Source: Bog-473 sp963840245
GTDB lineage: Bacteria; Actinomycetota; Acidimicrobiia; Acidimicrobiales; RAAP-2
NCBI GenBank assembly: GCA_963840245.1
Contig: CAWIYI010000022.1
Coordinates: 1 to 64,000 of the forward strand
Reading direction: 5' to 3'
DNA length: 64,000 bases
Shown here: positions 43,200 through 54,617 of the stretch, piece after piece
Layout: every line of letters starts with the position of its first letter
Position numbering within the stretch: the stretch's first letter is position 1
Notes under the pieces: generated by a model
What the model was told of the DNA's origin: nothing
Database searches by the model: none
Seen by the model: the letters and a program-made list of their open reading frames with translations, nothing else
Translations under genes and position numbers: made by a program

Positions 43200-44126
43200 G
43201 TGGAGGTCGTCGAGTCCGCGGCGGGTTGTCGTGCCCTGCTGGACCGGGCCCGCGCCGCGGGCGGAGCGGTCGGTCTCGTGCCCACCATGGGGGCACTGCA
43301 CGACGGGCACATCTCGCTGCTGGCCCGCGCCCGGGCGGAATGCGACGTGGTCGCCGTCAGCATCTTCGTGAACCCGCTCCAGTTCGGTGACCCCGAAGAC
43401 ATTGCGCACTACCCGCGGACACTCGAGCGCGACCTGCTCGTGTGCGAAGCGTCCGGGGCCGACGTCGTCTTCGTCCCGAGCGTGCGCGAGATGTACCCGT
43501 CGTGGCCCGCCGCGCCCTCGACGACCGTGTCCGTGCGCGGTGTCAGCGACGCCTGGGAGGGTGCCGCACGTCCGGGCCATTTCGACGGCGTCGCCACTGT
43601 GGTGGCGAAGCTGTTCACCATCGCCGGACGCTGCCGGGCCTATTTCGGACTGAAGGATTTCCAGCAGTTGGCGGTCGTGCGGCGCATGGCGCTGGAGCTC
43701 TCCCTGCCGGTGGAGGTGGTCGGGTGCCCCATCGTGCGCGAGGCCGACGGGCTGGCGCTGTCCAGCCGCAACGTCCGGCTCTCGGCGGCCGAGCGCCGGG
43801 CCGCCACCGTGCTCTCGCGGGCCCTGGCGGCCGGTCGGGCCGCACTGGCCAACGGTGAGCGCTCGGGAGCGGCGCTGGGGCAGGCGATGCGCGCCGTCGT
43901 CGCCGCCGAGCCGCTGGTGACACTCGACTACGCCGTCGCGGTCGACGCCGACTCGCTGGAAGAGGTGGTCGCCGTCGGCGACGCGGGGTCGGTTCGCCTG
44001 CTGATCGCCGGCCAGCTGGGACCGGTCAGGCTCATCGACAACAGCGCCGCCCTCGACGCGGCCGACGAACTCCGTTCAGTGCCCGGGGCGAATGGGCGGG
44101 CAGCCCAACTAGAAAGGATCGGGTGA
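43200..44126 (+). CDS. panC: pantothenate synthetase
   Basis: A 308-residue enzyme joining pantoate and beta-alanine with ATP. Motifs: VPTMGALHDGHISLLARAR with HxGH, FVNPLQFG, AYFGLKDFQQLAVVRRM and IVREADGLALSSRN. GTG 43200 lies ten bases after the upstream stop. panD follows after four bases. Confidence 0.95.
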   Translation: MEVVESAAGCRALLDRARAAGGAVGLVPTMGALHDGHISLLARARAECDVVAVSIFVNPLQFGDPEDIAHYPRTLERDLLVCEASGADVVFVPSVREMYPSWPAAPSTTVSVRGVSDAWEGAARPGHFDGVATVVAKLFTIAGRCRAYFGLKDFQQLAVVRRMALELSLPVEVVGCPIVREADGLALSSRNVRLSAAERRAATVLSRALAAGRAALANGERSGAALGQAMRAVVAAEPLVTLDYAVAVDADSLEEVVAVGDAGSVRLLIAGQLGPVRLIDNSAALDAADELRSVPGANGRAAQLERIG

Positions 44127-44130
44127 GCCG

Positions 44131-44523
44131 ATGCGCCGCCGAATGATGAAGTCCAAGATCCACCGGGCCACGGTGACCGGGGCCAACCTGCACTACGTGG
44201 GCTCGGTGTCCATCGACACCGAGCTGATGGCGCTGGCGGACATCCTGCCCTACGAGCAGGTCGCCGTGCTCGACATCGACAACGGTGCGCGCTTCGAGAC
44301 CTATGCCATCGAGGGTGAGCGCGGCCAGATCTGCCTCAATGGCGCGGCGGCGCGGCTGGTGGCACCGGGCGACAAGGTGATCATCATCACCTACGCCGAC
44401 TACGAGCGCGCCGAGCTCGAGGCGTACGTACCCCGCGTCGTGCACGTCGACACGCGCAACCGCGTGATCGACGAGGTGTCGGCCCAGCTCGACGCGGAGC
44501 TGACGCTGAACGAACCGGCGTGA
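44131..44523 (+). CDS. panD: aspartate 1-decarboxylase
   Basis: A 130-residue pyruvoyl enzyme making beta-alanine for PanC. The self-cleavage Gly-Ser is in LHYVGSVSIDTELM (GS at about residues 28-29), giving the pyruvoyl group from the serine. Also YEQVAVLDIDNGARFETY and NGAAARLVAPGDKVII. Confidence 0.95.
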   Translation: MRRRMMKSKIHRATVTGANLHYVGSVSIDTELMALADILPYEQVAVLDIDNGARFETYAIEGERGQICLNGAAARLVAPGDKVIIITYADYERAELEAYVPRVVHVDTRNRVIDEVSAQLDAELTLNEPA

Positions 44524-46166
44524 CGACGGGGGCCCGGCCCGGACCCTTCGACGTCCTGGTCCTGGGCAGCGGGGTCGCCGGCCTGTCGGCCGCGGTTCGA
44601 TTGGCCGGACCGGGTGGGCGATCGCCGTCGCTCTCTCTCGGCGTGCTGACCAAAGGCGCGCTGTCCCAGTCGGCGACGCGCTGGGCCCAAGGCGGCGTTG
44701 CCGCGGTGCTCGGCGCCGACGAGGACTCGACCGATCTGCACCTCGCCGACACGCTGGCGGCCGGCGCTGGCCTGTGCGACGAGGAGGCCGTGCGCATTCT
44801 GGTCGACGAGGGCCCCGGGCGCGTGCACGAGCTGATCGCACTCGGTGTCGAGTTCGACCGCGAGTCCAGCGGACTGCTGGCGCTCGCCCGTGAGGGGGGG
44901 CACTCCCGGCCGCGGGTCGTGCACGCAGGCGGTGCCGCCACCGGCGCCGAGGTCGAGCGCGCGCTCGTCGACGCGACCTACCGCTCGGCCAGCGCCGTGC
45001 TGGAGGGCTGGTTCGCGCTCGACCTCCTGGTCGAGGGCGGCCGCTGCGTGGGCGTGTGGGCGCGGCCGCCGGGCGGGAGCGGCCCGGTCGAGGTGCGGGC
45101 GGACCATGTCGTGCTCGCCACCGGCGGCGCCGGCCAGCTCTTCTCGGTCACGACCAATCCCCCCGAGTCCACCGGCGACGGCGTGGCGATGGCCCTGCGC
45201 GCCGGCGTGCCGACGGCCGACGTGGAGTTCGTCCAGTTCCACCCCACCGCCCTGCACCACCCGGCCATGCCGCGCCCGCTGCTCTCCGAGGCGCTGCGCG
45301 GCCACGGCGCGCTGCTGCGCGACCGGGATGGCGAGCGCTTCGTCGACGAGTTGGCGCCACGCGACGTCGTCAGCCGGGCCATGGCGGCCCGCATGGCCGA
45401 GCAGGGCGTCGACCACCTCTGGCTCGACGCCACGGGGCTGGAGCGCTTCTCGGCGCGCTTCCCGACCATTGACGCCTCGCTCTCGTCCATCGGCCTGGAC
45501 CCCCAGCACGACTGGCTGCCGATCGCACCGGCGGCCCATCACCTGTCGGGCGGGGTGCTCGCCGACCTGTGGGGTGCCACGGCACTGCCCGGGCTGTGGG
45601 CCGTGGGCGAGGTGGCCTGCACCGGCGTGCACGGGGCCAACCGGTTGGCTTCCAATTCACTGCTCGAGGGCATGGTCTTCGGCGCCCGCCTGGCCGAGCG
45701 CATACCGTCGGGCGCCCGGAGCCCCGAGCCGAGTGGCGCGCTGCGTGCCGTGCTGGGCGAGGACCCCATTGACGGCATCGGGTGCACATTCCTGCCGCCG
45801 CCGGCCGGTGCGGCGCCACCCGGACCGGACGGGTTGCCGGGCGTGGACGTGACCAAGTGGCGCGACACGGTGCAGCGGGCCATGACGCGGGGTGCGGGCG
45901 TCGTGCGGAGCGCCGAGTCGCTGGCCGGAGCGCGGGCCGTCGTGGACGACGCCACCTCCGTGTTGGGGGACGCGACTGCCTCTGTCGGCGCCGGGGAGCT
46001 GGCCAACCTGCTGCGGGTGGCGGACGCGCTGTTGGCCTCCGCGCTGGCCCGCACCGAGAGCCGGGGCGCCCACGCGCGGGCCGAGTACCCCGCCACCGAC
46101 CCGGCGTGGCGGCGGCGGCTGGTGCACGGCCGACCCGCCGTCGCGGAGGGGCAACGCCGTGGGTGA
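44520..46166 (+). CDS. nadB: L-aspartate oxidase
   Basis: A 548-residue flavoprotein making iminoaspartate for NAD synthesis. FAD motif VLVLGSGVAGLSAAVRLA, ATRWAQGGVAAVL, HSRPRVVHAGGAATG, QFHPTAL and GEVACTGVHGANRLASNSLLEG. GTG 44520 overlaps the panD stop. nadC follows directly but no quinolinate synthase nadA is in the window, so nadA must lie elsewhere. Confidence 0.94.
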   Translation: MTTGARPGPFDVLVLGSGVAGLSAAVRLAGPGGRSPSLSLGVLTKGALSQSATRWAQGGVAAVLGADEDSTDLHLADTLAAGAGLCDEEAVRILVDEGPGRVHELIALGVEFDRESSGLLALAREGGHSRPRVVHAGGAATGAEVERALVDATYRSASAVLEGWFALDLLVEGGRCVGVWARPPGGSGPVEVRADHVVLATGGAGQLFSVTTNPPESTGDGVAMALRAGVPTADVEFVQFHPTALHHPAMPRPLLSEALRGHGALLRDRDGERFVDELAPRDVVSRAMAARMAEQGVDHLWLDATGLERFSARFPTIDASLSSIGLDPQHDWLPIAPAAHHLSGGVLADLWGATALPGLWAVGEVACTGVHGANRLASNSLLEGMVFGARLAERIPSGARSPEPSGALRAVLGEDPIDGIGCTFLPPPAGAAPPGPDGLPGVDVTKWRDTVQRAMTRGAGVVRSAESLAGARAVVDDATSVLGDATASVGAGELANLLRVADALLASALARTESRGAHARAEYPATDPAWRRRLVHGRPAVAEGQRRG

Positions 46167-47079
46167 GGACGGGGAGACCTACGCGCGGGCGGTCGGCGAG
46201 GCCGTCGGCCGCGCCCTGGCGGAGGACCTGGGTCCCGAGGGCGACCTGAGCGCGGCCCTGGTGCCCGAGCACGTGCGCGCACACTTCGCGTTGCGGGCAC
46301 GCCGGGCCGGCGTCCTGGCGGGCGCGGCATGCGCCACGGAGACCTTCCGGCGGATCGGCCCCGAGGTCGAGCTGGTGTGGCTGGCGGGCGACGGCGACGA
46401 GCTGGCCGCGGGCGACACGGTGCTCGAGGTGACGGGGCCGCTGCGGCCGATCCTCACCGCGGAGCGCACCGCGCTCAACTTTCTCGGCCGGCTGTCGGGG
46501 GTGGCGACGCTGACCGCGCAGTTCGTCGCCGCGGCGCACGACAACAACCCGTCGGTGGCCGTGCTCGACACCCGCAAGACGACGCCGGGGCTGCGCGTCC
46601 TCGAGAAGGCGGCGGTGCGGGCCGGCGGCGGCACCAGCCACCGTTCCGGGCTGTCCGACGCAGTCCTGGTGAAGGACAACCACCTCGCCGGCACGAGCAT
46701 CGCCGACGCGGTCAGCCGGTCCCGCGCACTGTGGCCGGGGCGGATGGTCGAGATCGAGTGCGACGCGCTCGACCAGGTGGCCGAGGCCGCCCGTGCCGGC
46801 GCGGATGCCGTCCTCCTCGACAACATGGACCCGGGCACGGTCGTCGAGGCCATCGCCGTGGCGCACATGGACGCGCCGGGGCCCATCCTGACGGAGGTGT
46901 CCGGTGGCGTGACGCTGGCCACCATCGGGGCCTACGCAGCCGCCGGACCGGACCGGATCTCGGTCGGCGCGCTGACCCACTCGGCCCCGGTGCTCGATCT
47001 CGGCCTCGACCTGATCTGGACCAAGGCCGGGGACGGGGCCGGGGCCCAGGACACGATGGGCGGAGGAGGGGCGCCTTGA
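46159..47079 (+). CDS. nadC: nicotinate-nucleotide pyrophosphorylase (quinolinate phosphoribosyltransferase)
   Basis: A 306-residue QPRTase turning quinolinate and PRPP into nicotinate mononucleotide. Motifs: DTRKTTPGLRVLEKAAVRAG, GTSHRSGLSDAVLVKDNHLA, DAVLLDNMDP and EVSGGVTLATIGAYAAAGPD. GTG 46159 overlaps the nadB end by eight bases. Confidence 0.94.
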   Translation: MGEDGETYARAVGEAVGRALAEDLGPEGDLSAALVPEHVRAHFALRARRAGVLAGAACATETFRRIGPEVELVWLAGDGDELAAGDTVLEVTGPLRPILTAERTALNFLGRLSGVATLTAQFVAAAHDNNPSVAVLDTRKTTPGLRVLEKAAVRAGGGTSHRSGLSDAVLVKDNHLAGTSIADAVSRSRALWPGRMVEIECDALDQVAEAARAGADAVLLDNMDPGTVVEAIAVAHMDAPGPILTEVSGGVTLATIGAYAAAGPDRISVGALTHSAPVLDLGLDLIWTKAGDGAGAQDTMGGGGAP

Positions 47080-47924
47080 TCCTGGTCATCGACGTCGGCA
47101 ACACCGAGACGGTGATCGGGCTGTACGCAACCGACGACGACGGCCGCGTCCCGCCCGAGGAGAGCATCGGTGTCGGCATCGGGACCGAGCACGACCCGAC
47201 GGCGCCGCGCGGGCTCACCCACCACTGGCGTCTCTCGACCGTCCCCAGCCGCACCCCCGACGAGCACGCGGTGCTGCTCACCCAGCTGCTCGACCTCGAG
47301 GGCCTCGACATCTCGACGTCGGTCTCGGGCATCGCCGTCAGCTCGTCGGTCCCGCACGTGACGGGCGAGCTCCGCCAGATGGCCTCGCGCTGGTTCTCCG
47401 AGCTGCCCTGCGTCGTGCTCGGCCCCGGCACCAAGAGCGGTATGCCGATCCTCTACGACAACCCCAAGGAGGTCGGGGCGGACCGCATCGCCGACGCCGT
47501 CGGGGCCTACGACCTCTACGGCGGCCCCTGCGTCGTGGTCGACATGGGGACGGCGACGACGGTGGAGGCCATCAGCGCCAAGGGCGAGTACTTGGGCGGG
47601 GCCATCACGCCCGGGGTCGGCGTCAGCCTCGACGCCCTCTACCAATCGGCTGCCGCGCTGCGCCGGGTGGAGCTGGTCGAGCCGCGCAGCGTCATCGGAC
47701 GCTCCACCGTCGAGTCGATCGAGGCGGGGACGCTCTATGGCTTCGCCGGCCTCATCGACGCGCTGGCCCGGCGCTTCATGGAGGAGCTCGGCCCGTCGAC
47801 CGTGGTGGCCACGGGAGGGTTCAGTTCGCTCATCGCGCCGCATTCGGACACCATTGAGCACGTGGAGCCCTGGCTGACCCTGCACGGCTTGCGCATCGTG
47901 TACGAACGCAACGTTTCTTCATGA
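47076..47924 (+). CDS. coaX: type III pantothenate kinase
   Basis: A 282-residue type III PanK, first step of CoA synthesis from pantothenate. Motifs: IDVGNTETVIGLY (phosphate loop), GADRIADAVGAYDLYG, VVDMGTATTVEAIS and GGAITPGV. The start is a TTG at 47076 overlapping the nadC stop (TTGA); GGAGGAGG six bases upstream decides it. Substrate comes from the panCD genes of the same run. Confidence 0.93.
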   Translation: MILVIDVGNTETVIGLYATDDDGRVPPEESIGVGIGTEHDPTAPRGLTHHWRLSTVPSRTPDEHAVLLTQLLDLEGLDISTSVSGIAVSSSVPHVTGELRQMASRWFSELPCVVLGPGTKSGMPILYDNPKEVGADRIADAVGAYDLYGGPCVVVDMGTATTVEAISAKGEYLGGAITPGVGVSLDALYQSAAALRRVELVEPRSVIGRSTVESIEAGTLYGFAGLIDALARRFMEELGPSTVVATGGFSSLIAPHSDTIEHVEPWLTLHGLRIVYERNVSS

Positions 47925-49342
47925 GCCAGCCGAACCCCGAGATCCCCTACCGCTTCGCAAGGACCCACGACACGGCGGCGGTCGTCGAGGCCTGGTCGTC
48001 GCTCGCCCCCGGGGAGGAGTCCGGCGTCACGGTCGGGGTGGCCGGCCGCATCATGCTCCTGCGCGATCAGGGAAAGGCCGCCTTCGCCGAACTGCGCGAC
48101 AGCGTGGGCTCGGTCCAGCTGTTCGCGCGGGCGGCCGAGACGCCGCGCTTCGAGGAGTTCACCAAGCGCAACCTGGGCGACTGGGTCGGGGTCACCGGCG
48201 AGGTCGTGCGGACCAGGCGGGGCGAGCTCTCGGTCAAGGTGGACGAGTGGGTGCTGCTGGCCGAGGCGCGTCGCAGCTTCGGCGACAAGTGGCACGGTGT
48301 CAGCGACGTCGAGACGCGCTACCGCCAACGCGAGGTCGACCTGTGGGCCAACGAGCGCGCGCGCCAGCTGCTGCAGCTCCGCAGCGACGTCGTGCGCAAC
48401 ATGCGCCGGCGCCTGTGGGAGCGCGGCTTCGTCGAGGTCGAGACGCCACTGTTGCATCCGATCGCCGGCGGGGCGACGGCGCGCCCGTTCGTCACGCACC
48501 ACAACACGTTCGACACCGACTTCTACCTGCGCGTGGCGCCCGAGCTCTATCTCAAGCGGCTCGTCGTCGGCGGCTTCGACAAGGTGTTCGAGATCGGCCG
48601 CAGCTTCCGCAACGAGGGCATCTCGCCGCGCCACAATCCCGAGTTCACGACGCTCGAGCTGTACCAGGCCTACGCCGACTACCGCGACACCATGGAGGTC
48701 TTCGAGGAGCTCGTGGCCGGGCTGGCCCTCGACGTGCTGGGCACGACGCAGCTCACCTACGGCGGTCGCGACCTCGACCTGACGACGCCGTGGCGGCGCG
48801 CCACCATGAGCGAGCTCATCGCCGAGGCCACCGGGTTCACCCTCGACGTGCGCTCGCCCCGCGCCGAGCTGGCCCGGGTGGCGGGCGAGGTCGGCATCGA
48901 GGTCGACGCCGCCTGGGGGCCGGGCAAGATCTTGCTCGAGATCTACGAGAAGACGACCGAGCCGGAGCTCTGGGGGCCCGTCTTCGTCGTCGACTACCCG
49001 GCCGAGGTGTCACCGCTGGCCCGGCGACACCGCGACGGCCCCGAGCTGGTCGAGCGCTACGAGCCCGTGGTCGCAGGCCGCGAGCTGGGCAACGGGTTCA
49101 CCGAGCTGATCGACCCCGACGACCAGCGGGCCCGCTTCGAGGAGCAGGCGGCCAAGGCCCGGGCCGGTGACGACGAGGAGTCCGCGGTGGTGGACGAGGA
49201 CTATCTCCGCGCCCTCGAGTACGGGCTGCCCCCGACCTCGGGCTTCGGGCTCGGCGTGGACCGGCTGTTGATGCTCCTCGGCGACGCGGCCAACATCCGC
49301 GAGGTCATCGCCTTCCCCACGCTGCGCCCCGACCGGGGCTGA
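47921..49342 (+). CDS. lysS: lysyl-tRNA synthetase, class II
   Basis: A 473-residue class II LysRS: N-terminal OB-fold (about 35-120), motif 2 FEIGRSFRNEGISPRHNPEFT and motif 3 GFGLGVDRLLMLL. The ATG overlaps the coaX stop. It ends the long run of abutting genes; no strong terminator is obvious before the next gene. Confidence 0.95.
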   Translation: MSQPNPEIPYRFARTHDTAAVVEAWSSLAPGEESGVTVGVAGRIMLLRDQGKAAFAELRDSVGSVQLFARAAETPRFEEFTKRNLGDWVGVTGEVVRTRRGELSVKVDEWVLLAEARRSFGDKWHGVSDVETRYRQREVDLWANERARQLLQLRSDVVRNMRRRLWERGFVEVETPLLHPIAGGATARPFVTHHNTFDTDFYLRVAPELYLKRLVVGGFDKVFEIGRSFRNEGISPRHNPEFTTLELYQAYADYRDTMEVFEELVAGLALDVLGTTQLTYGGRDLDLTTPWRRATMSELIAEATGFTLDVRSPRAELARVAGEVGIEVDAAWGPGKILLEIYEKTTEPELWGPVFVVDYPAEVSPLARRHRDGPELVERYEPVVAGRELGNGFTELIDPDDQRARFEEQAAKARAGDDEESAVVDEDYLRALEYGLPPTSGFGLGVDRLLMLLGDAANIREVIAFPTLRPDRG

Positions 49343-49399
49343 GGACCGGGACACCGCGCGCAGCAACGAGCTCTTCCGATCTTCTTATCTTCCGGGGTG

Positions 49400-49432
49400 T
49401 TCCCTCAAACCCCACTGACAGTTCCCTCACAT
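49400..49432 (+). promoter_or_regulatory. three 11-base direct repeats, OmpR/PhoB-type box
   Basis: Three contiguous 11-mers at 49400-49410, 49411-49421 and 49422-49432. The first (TTCCCTCAAAC) and third (TTCCCTCACAT) match at 9 of 11 positions; the middle one shares the TGACA/TCACA core. Eleven-base spacing is typical of winged-helix OmpR/PhoB-family binding sites such as PHO or PhoP boxes. It lies 90 bases before the small secreted protein gene. Confidence 0.5.
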
Positions 49433-49492
49433 CTCGCATGCAGTGTGGGCGGTGCCGCCGGATGGCGGTGGAGTGTGCGCAGAGCACCGAGA

Positions 49493-49513
49493 TCCAAGGT
49501 CCAAGGTCCAAGG
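49493..49513 (+). repeat. three tandem TCCAAGG units forming the ribosome site
   Basis: TCCAAGG occurs three times head to tail. The last copy merges into AAGGAGG (49510-49516), the ribosome site for the ATG at 49522. Confidence 0.8.
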
Positions 49514-49521
49514 AGGACACC

Positions 49522-49872
49522 ATGTTTCGCACGATCGTCGCAGGAGCCGCAGTCGCCGGAGCCCTGACCTTCGGCGCGGCCGGCATCGCCGGTGCGTCGA
49601 CCCCCGCCACCGGCTCGAGCGCCCACAAGGCCGCCCTGTGCGCCAAGCTCCCCGCCGCGCAGGCCAAGGTCCAGAAGTTCGAGGCCAAGGTCTCGGCCCG
49701 ACTCCCCAAGGTGGAGGCCCGTGAGGCCACCCTCAAGGGGGCCGGCAAGACGCAGCGCGCCGATGCCCTCGCGAACCGGGTCACCCGGATTGAGGACCGC
49801 GAGACCAAGCTGAACGCCCGGCTGGCCAAGGCCCAGGCCGCCTGCAGCGCCGGCGGTACGAGCACCGGCTGA
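49522..49872 (+). CDS. small secreted Ala/Lys-rich coiled-coil protein
   Basis: A 116-residue protein with a signal peptide (TIVAGAAVAGALTFGAAGIA, cleavage after GAS) and a mature part of long charged helices (KLPAAQAKVQKFEAKVSARL, RVTRIEDRETKLNARLAKAQ) with one cysteine at each end (ALCAKL, AACSAG). It is probably exported and forms a helical hairpin closed by a disulfide. Function unknown. Strong AAGGAGG ribosome site and its own promoter region with an 11-base direct-repeat box. Confidence 0.75.
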   Translation: MFRTIVAGAAVAGALTFGAAGIAGASTPATGSSAHKAALCAKLPAAQAKVQKFEAKVSARLPKVEAREATLKGAGKTQRADALANRVTRIEDRETKLNARLAKAQAACSAGGTSTG

Positions 49873-49914
49873 CCGGTCGCCACGCCGTCAGGTTGGAGGA
49901 CGGCCCCTCCGGTC

Positions 49915-49936
49915 CGTCTTCACACCTTCCTCACAT
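49915..49936 (+). promoter_or_regulatory. second 11-base direct-repeat box
   Basis: Two 11-mers with TCACA cores 11 bases apart (49920 and 49931), closely like the box at 49400-49432, including a downstream GCAGWGTGGG stretch. It points into the 100-base gap before the convergent prenyl-transferase gene, so it may drive a short RNA or be a decayed copy. Confidence 0.4.
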
Positions 49937-50060
49937 CTGACGGGCAGAGTGGGGAAGGAGCGCCTATTGGCGGAAGGATGCGCCGTCCCGAGGCACCAGC
50001 GCACCGAGGAATCGACGATCGGGCGGGAACCCGGTGAGGCCGCCGGCTGATCCCCGAGGG

Positions 50061-51035
50061 TCAGTCCGGGAGGTCGCTCAGCAGTTCGGCCGCCAGCCGG
50101 GAGAGTCCCGCCCGTAGCTCGGGTTGGACGATCCCGGCGGTGGCCGTCTGCGCGTGGTCGACGTAACGGCGCGCCTCGTCGACCGATTCGGCGATTCCCC
50201 GCGACGCCATCACGATCTTCCGTGCCTTGTCGCGTTCTGGTTGCGCCAGGGGCCGTCCGAGCAGCGGCTGCAGGTCCGGCCCGGCATCGGGGTCGGCCAG
50301 CGCCACCAGGGCCGGCAGCGTGTAGATGCCCTCGGCCAGGTCTTGTCCGGCCGGCTTCTGCAGCAGGCCGTCGGTGGCCGTGATGTCGAGGATGTCGTCA
50401 CGGATCTGGAACACCATGCCGAAGCAGCGCCCGAACTCCGTGCAGGCGTCGACCTCGGACGCCGGGAGCCCGCCGGTCAGCGCGCCGATGCGGCACGACG
50501 TCGCGGTGAGCGCGGCGGTCTTGCCGCTGATGGACGCGACGTAGTCCTCCCGGCTGCGCGAGGTCTGGAAGGCGGAGCGAACCTCGCTCACCTGTCCCTG
50601 GCAGAGCCGGCCCAGCGTGTCGGCCAGCAGCTCGGCGATCTCGGTGCCGAGGCCGGCGGCAATGGCGGCACTGCGGGCCAGGAGGTAGTCGCCGGCGACG
50701 ATGGCGACGAGATTCCCGAAACGGCTGTTGACGCTCTCGACGTTGCGGCGGATGGTTGCCTCGTCGATGACGTCGTCGTGGTAGAGCGAGGCGAGGTGGA
50801 CGAGCTCCACCGCCACCCCGCCCATCAGGTCCTCCTCGGTCGGGTCCCGGTGGCCTCCCGTGGCCGTGGCCAGGGCGAGGAGGGGCCGCAGCCGTTTGCC
50901 CCCGGCCGCGATCAGGTGGGTCGTGACCCCGTCCAGGAAGCTGTCGCCGGTCACGACAGAGGCGGTGAGCAGGGGTTCCAGACGCTGCAGTCCCTCTTGC
51001 ACACGGGGCAGGCCGAGGGCCTCGGTCGGGTTCAC
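50061..51035 (-). CDS. polyprenyl diphosphate synthase (trans-type)
   Basis: A 324-residue trans-isoprenyl diphosphate synthase that probably makes the long-chain menaquinone side chain. First Asp-rich motif LYHDDVIDEA, second MVFQIRDDILDITA, with GGKRLRPLLALATA binding IPP. The residues before the first motif (VELVHLASLYHDD) fit a long-chain product. GTG 51035 has GGGGGAG just upstream; the frame beyond it overlaps the clpC promoter region. Divergent from clpC. Confidence 0.88.
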   Translation of the reverse strand: MNPTEALGLPRVQEGLQRLEPLLTASVVTGDSFLDGVTTHLIAAGGKRLRPLLALATATGGHRDPTEEDLMGGVAVELVHLASLYHDDVIDEATIRRNVESVNSRFGNLVAIVAGDYLLARSAAIAAGLGTEIAELLADTLGRLCQGQVSEVRSAFQTSRSREDYVASISGKTAALTATSCRIGALTGGLPASEVDACTEFGRCFGMVFQIRDDILDITATDGLLQKPAGQDLAEGIYTLPALVALADPDAGPDLQPLLGRPLAQPERDKARKIVMASRGIAESVDEARRYVDHAQTATAGIVQPELRAGLSRLAAELLSDLPD

Positions 51036-51213
51036 TCCCCCAAACGTTAGGGCACGACCGGCGAATGTCGACAACTGCGGGGGACCAGGGGCGCGAGAAA
51101 ACGAGCCTTGCCGGAGTTTTCCCAGGATGCGGGCCTCCAGGCTGCGGCGTGATGGACTAAGGCCACAGGTACACTGAGCCGAGAGCAAAAGGGAACAAAG
51201 AGAGGCGGTCAGG

Positions 51214-53724
<2,511 letters not shown>

Positions 53725-53735
53725 GAGGGCGCGAG

Positions 53736-53760
53736 CCCGATACCCGCACCGCGGGTCGGG
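53736..53760 (+). terminator. GC-rich hairpin after clpC
   Basis: CCCGA-TA-CCCGC, a three-base loop, then GCGGG-TCGGG: ten paired bases with a two-base bulge, 11 bases after the clpC stop. No T-run follows, as usual for high-GC actinobacterial terminators. A further palindromic G/C block lies at about 53800-53840. Confidence 0.55.
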
Positions 53761-53995
53761 TCCAACATCGCGCCGTCCCCCAGGTTCTCCAGTCCTAAGA
53801 GCCCCCGGGCTCCCCAGCCCCGGGGCTCCCCAAGCGGGGGCCAAAATTGCCCCTGAGATCCCGGGCGCCGAGCATCGAAGGCGTGGATGCGGGGTCTGAC
53901 AGAGGGTCGGGGTAGGCCAAAAAACCATAAACGGATCTGCTTACAGTTTTCGCGAGAGTCCTTGGCGGATCAGTCGGAGTCCCTCCCGGCTCGTC

Positions 53996-54523
53996 TCACT
54001 CCCAGCAGTAGCGGAACTCCCCCCGCAGCGCCGCGCTGCAGCCGGGCAGCCGGCGCGCCTGGAAGTGCGCGTTGCCCACGCCGGCCGGCGGGTAGCTCAG
54101 CCCGAGCGGGCCGGCAGCCTCGAAGCCGAACCGGCTGTAGTAGGCGGGGTCCCCCAGGAGCACCAGCAGAGGCCAGTGCAGTTCCTCTGCCGCGCCGATG
54201 AGCGCGGCCATCAACGCGCTGCCGGTCCCCCGGCCCTGGTGGGCCGACGCCACGCAGACGGGGGCCACCCCGGCGACGGCGGTGACGCGGCCGTCGAGAC
54301 GGCCCGGCGCCGCCTGCAGATGGCCCACGAGCGTCCCGTCCACGACGGCGACGAGTTCGAGGAGCGGCCGGCCTGCTTGCGCCGACCACGTGCTCCGGAC
54401 GATGGCCAGCTCCTCGTGCGCGTCCCGGGTCCCGCCGAAGGAGAACGCGTCGCCGACGACGGCAAGGATGCCCGCCGCGTCGGCGGTCGTGGCGGGGCGG
54501 ATCACCGGCGCGGCGGGAGCCAT
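53996..54523 (-). CDS. GNAT family N-acetyltransferase
   Basis: A 175-residue GNAT enzyme of the YhbS type. Acetyl-CoA motif A is VCVASAHQGRGTGSALMAAL (Q-x2-G-x-G/A), and GDPAYYSRFGFEAAGPLGL is the family's typical C-terminal segment. Substrate unknown. ATG 54523 (MAPAAPVIRPATT) is used; a start at 54625 would overlap the divergent radA promoter. Confidence 0.85.
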   Translation of the reverse strand: MAPAAPVIRPATTADAAGILAVVGDAFSFGGTRDAHEELAIVRSTWSAQAGRPLLELVAVVDGTLVGHLQAAPGRLDGRVTAVAGVAPVCVASAHQGRGTGSALMAALIGAAEELHWPLLVLLGDPAYYSRFGFEAAGPLGLSYPPAGVGNAHFQARRLPGCSAALRGEFRYCWE

Positions 54524-54605
54524 CGGCCCACCGTGACCCGGAGCACCATCGCGTCCATGCCCTGAGCCTGCCACCGCCGCCACCACCGCTGTCACATCCT
54601 TCTCG

Positions 54606-54611
54606 TACCTT
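54606..54611 (+). promoter_or_regulatory. -10 element TACCTT, leaderless start of radA
   Basis: TACCTT, six bases, then the radA ATG at 54618; no ribosome site is present. Confidence 0.55.
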
Positions 54612-54617
54612 GCCGCC

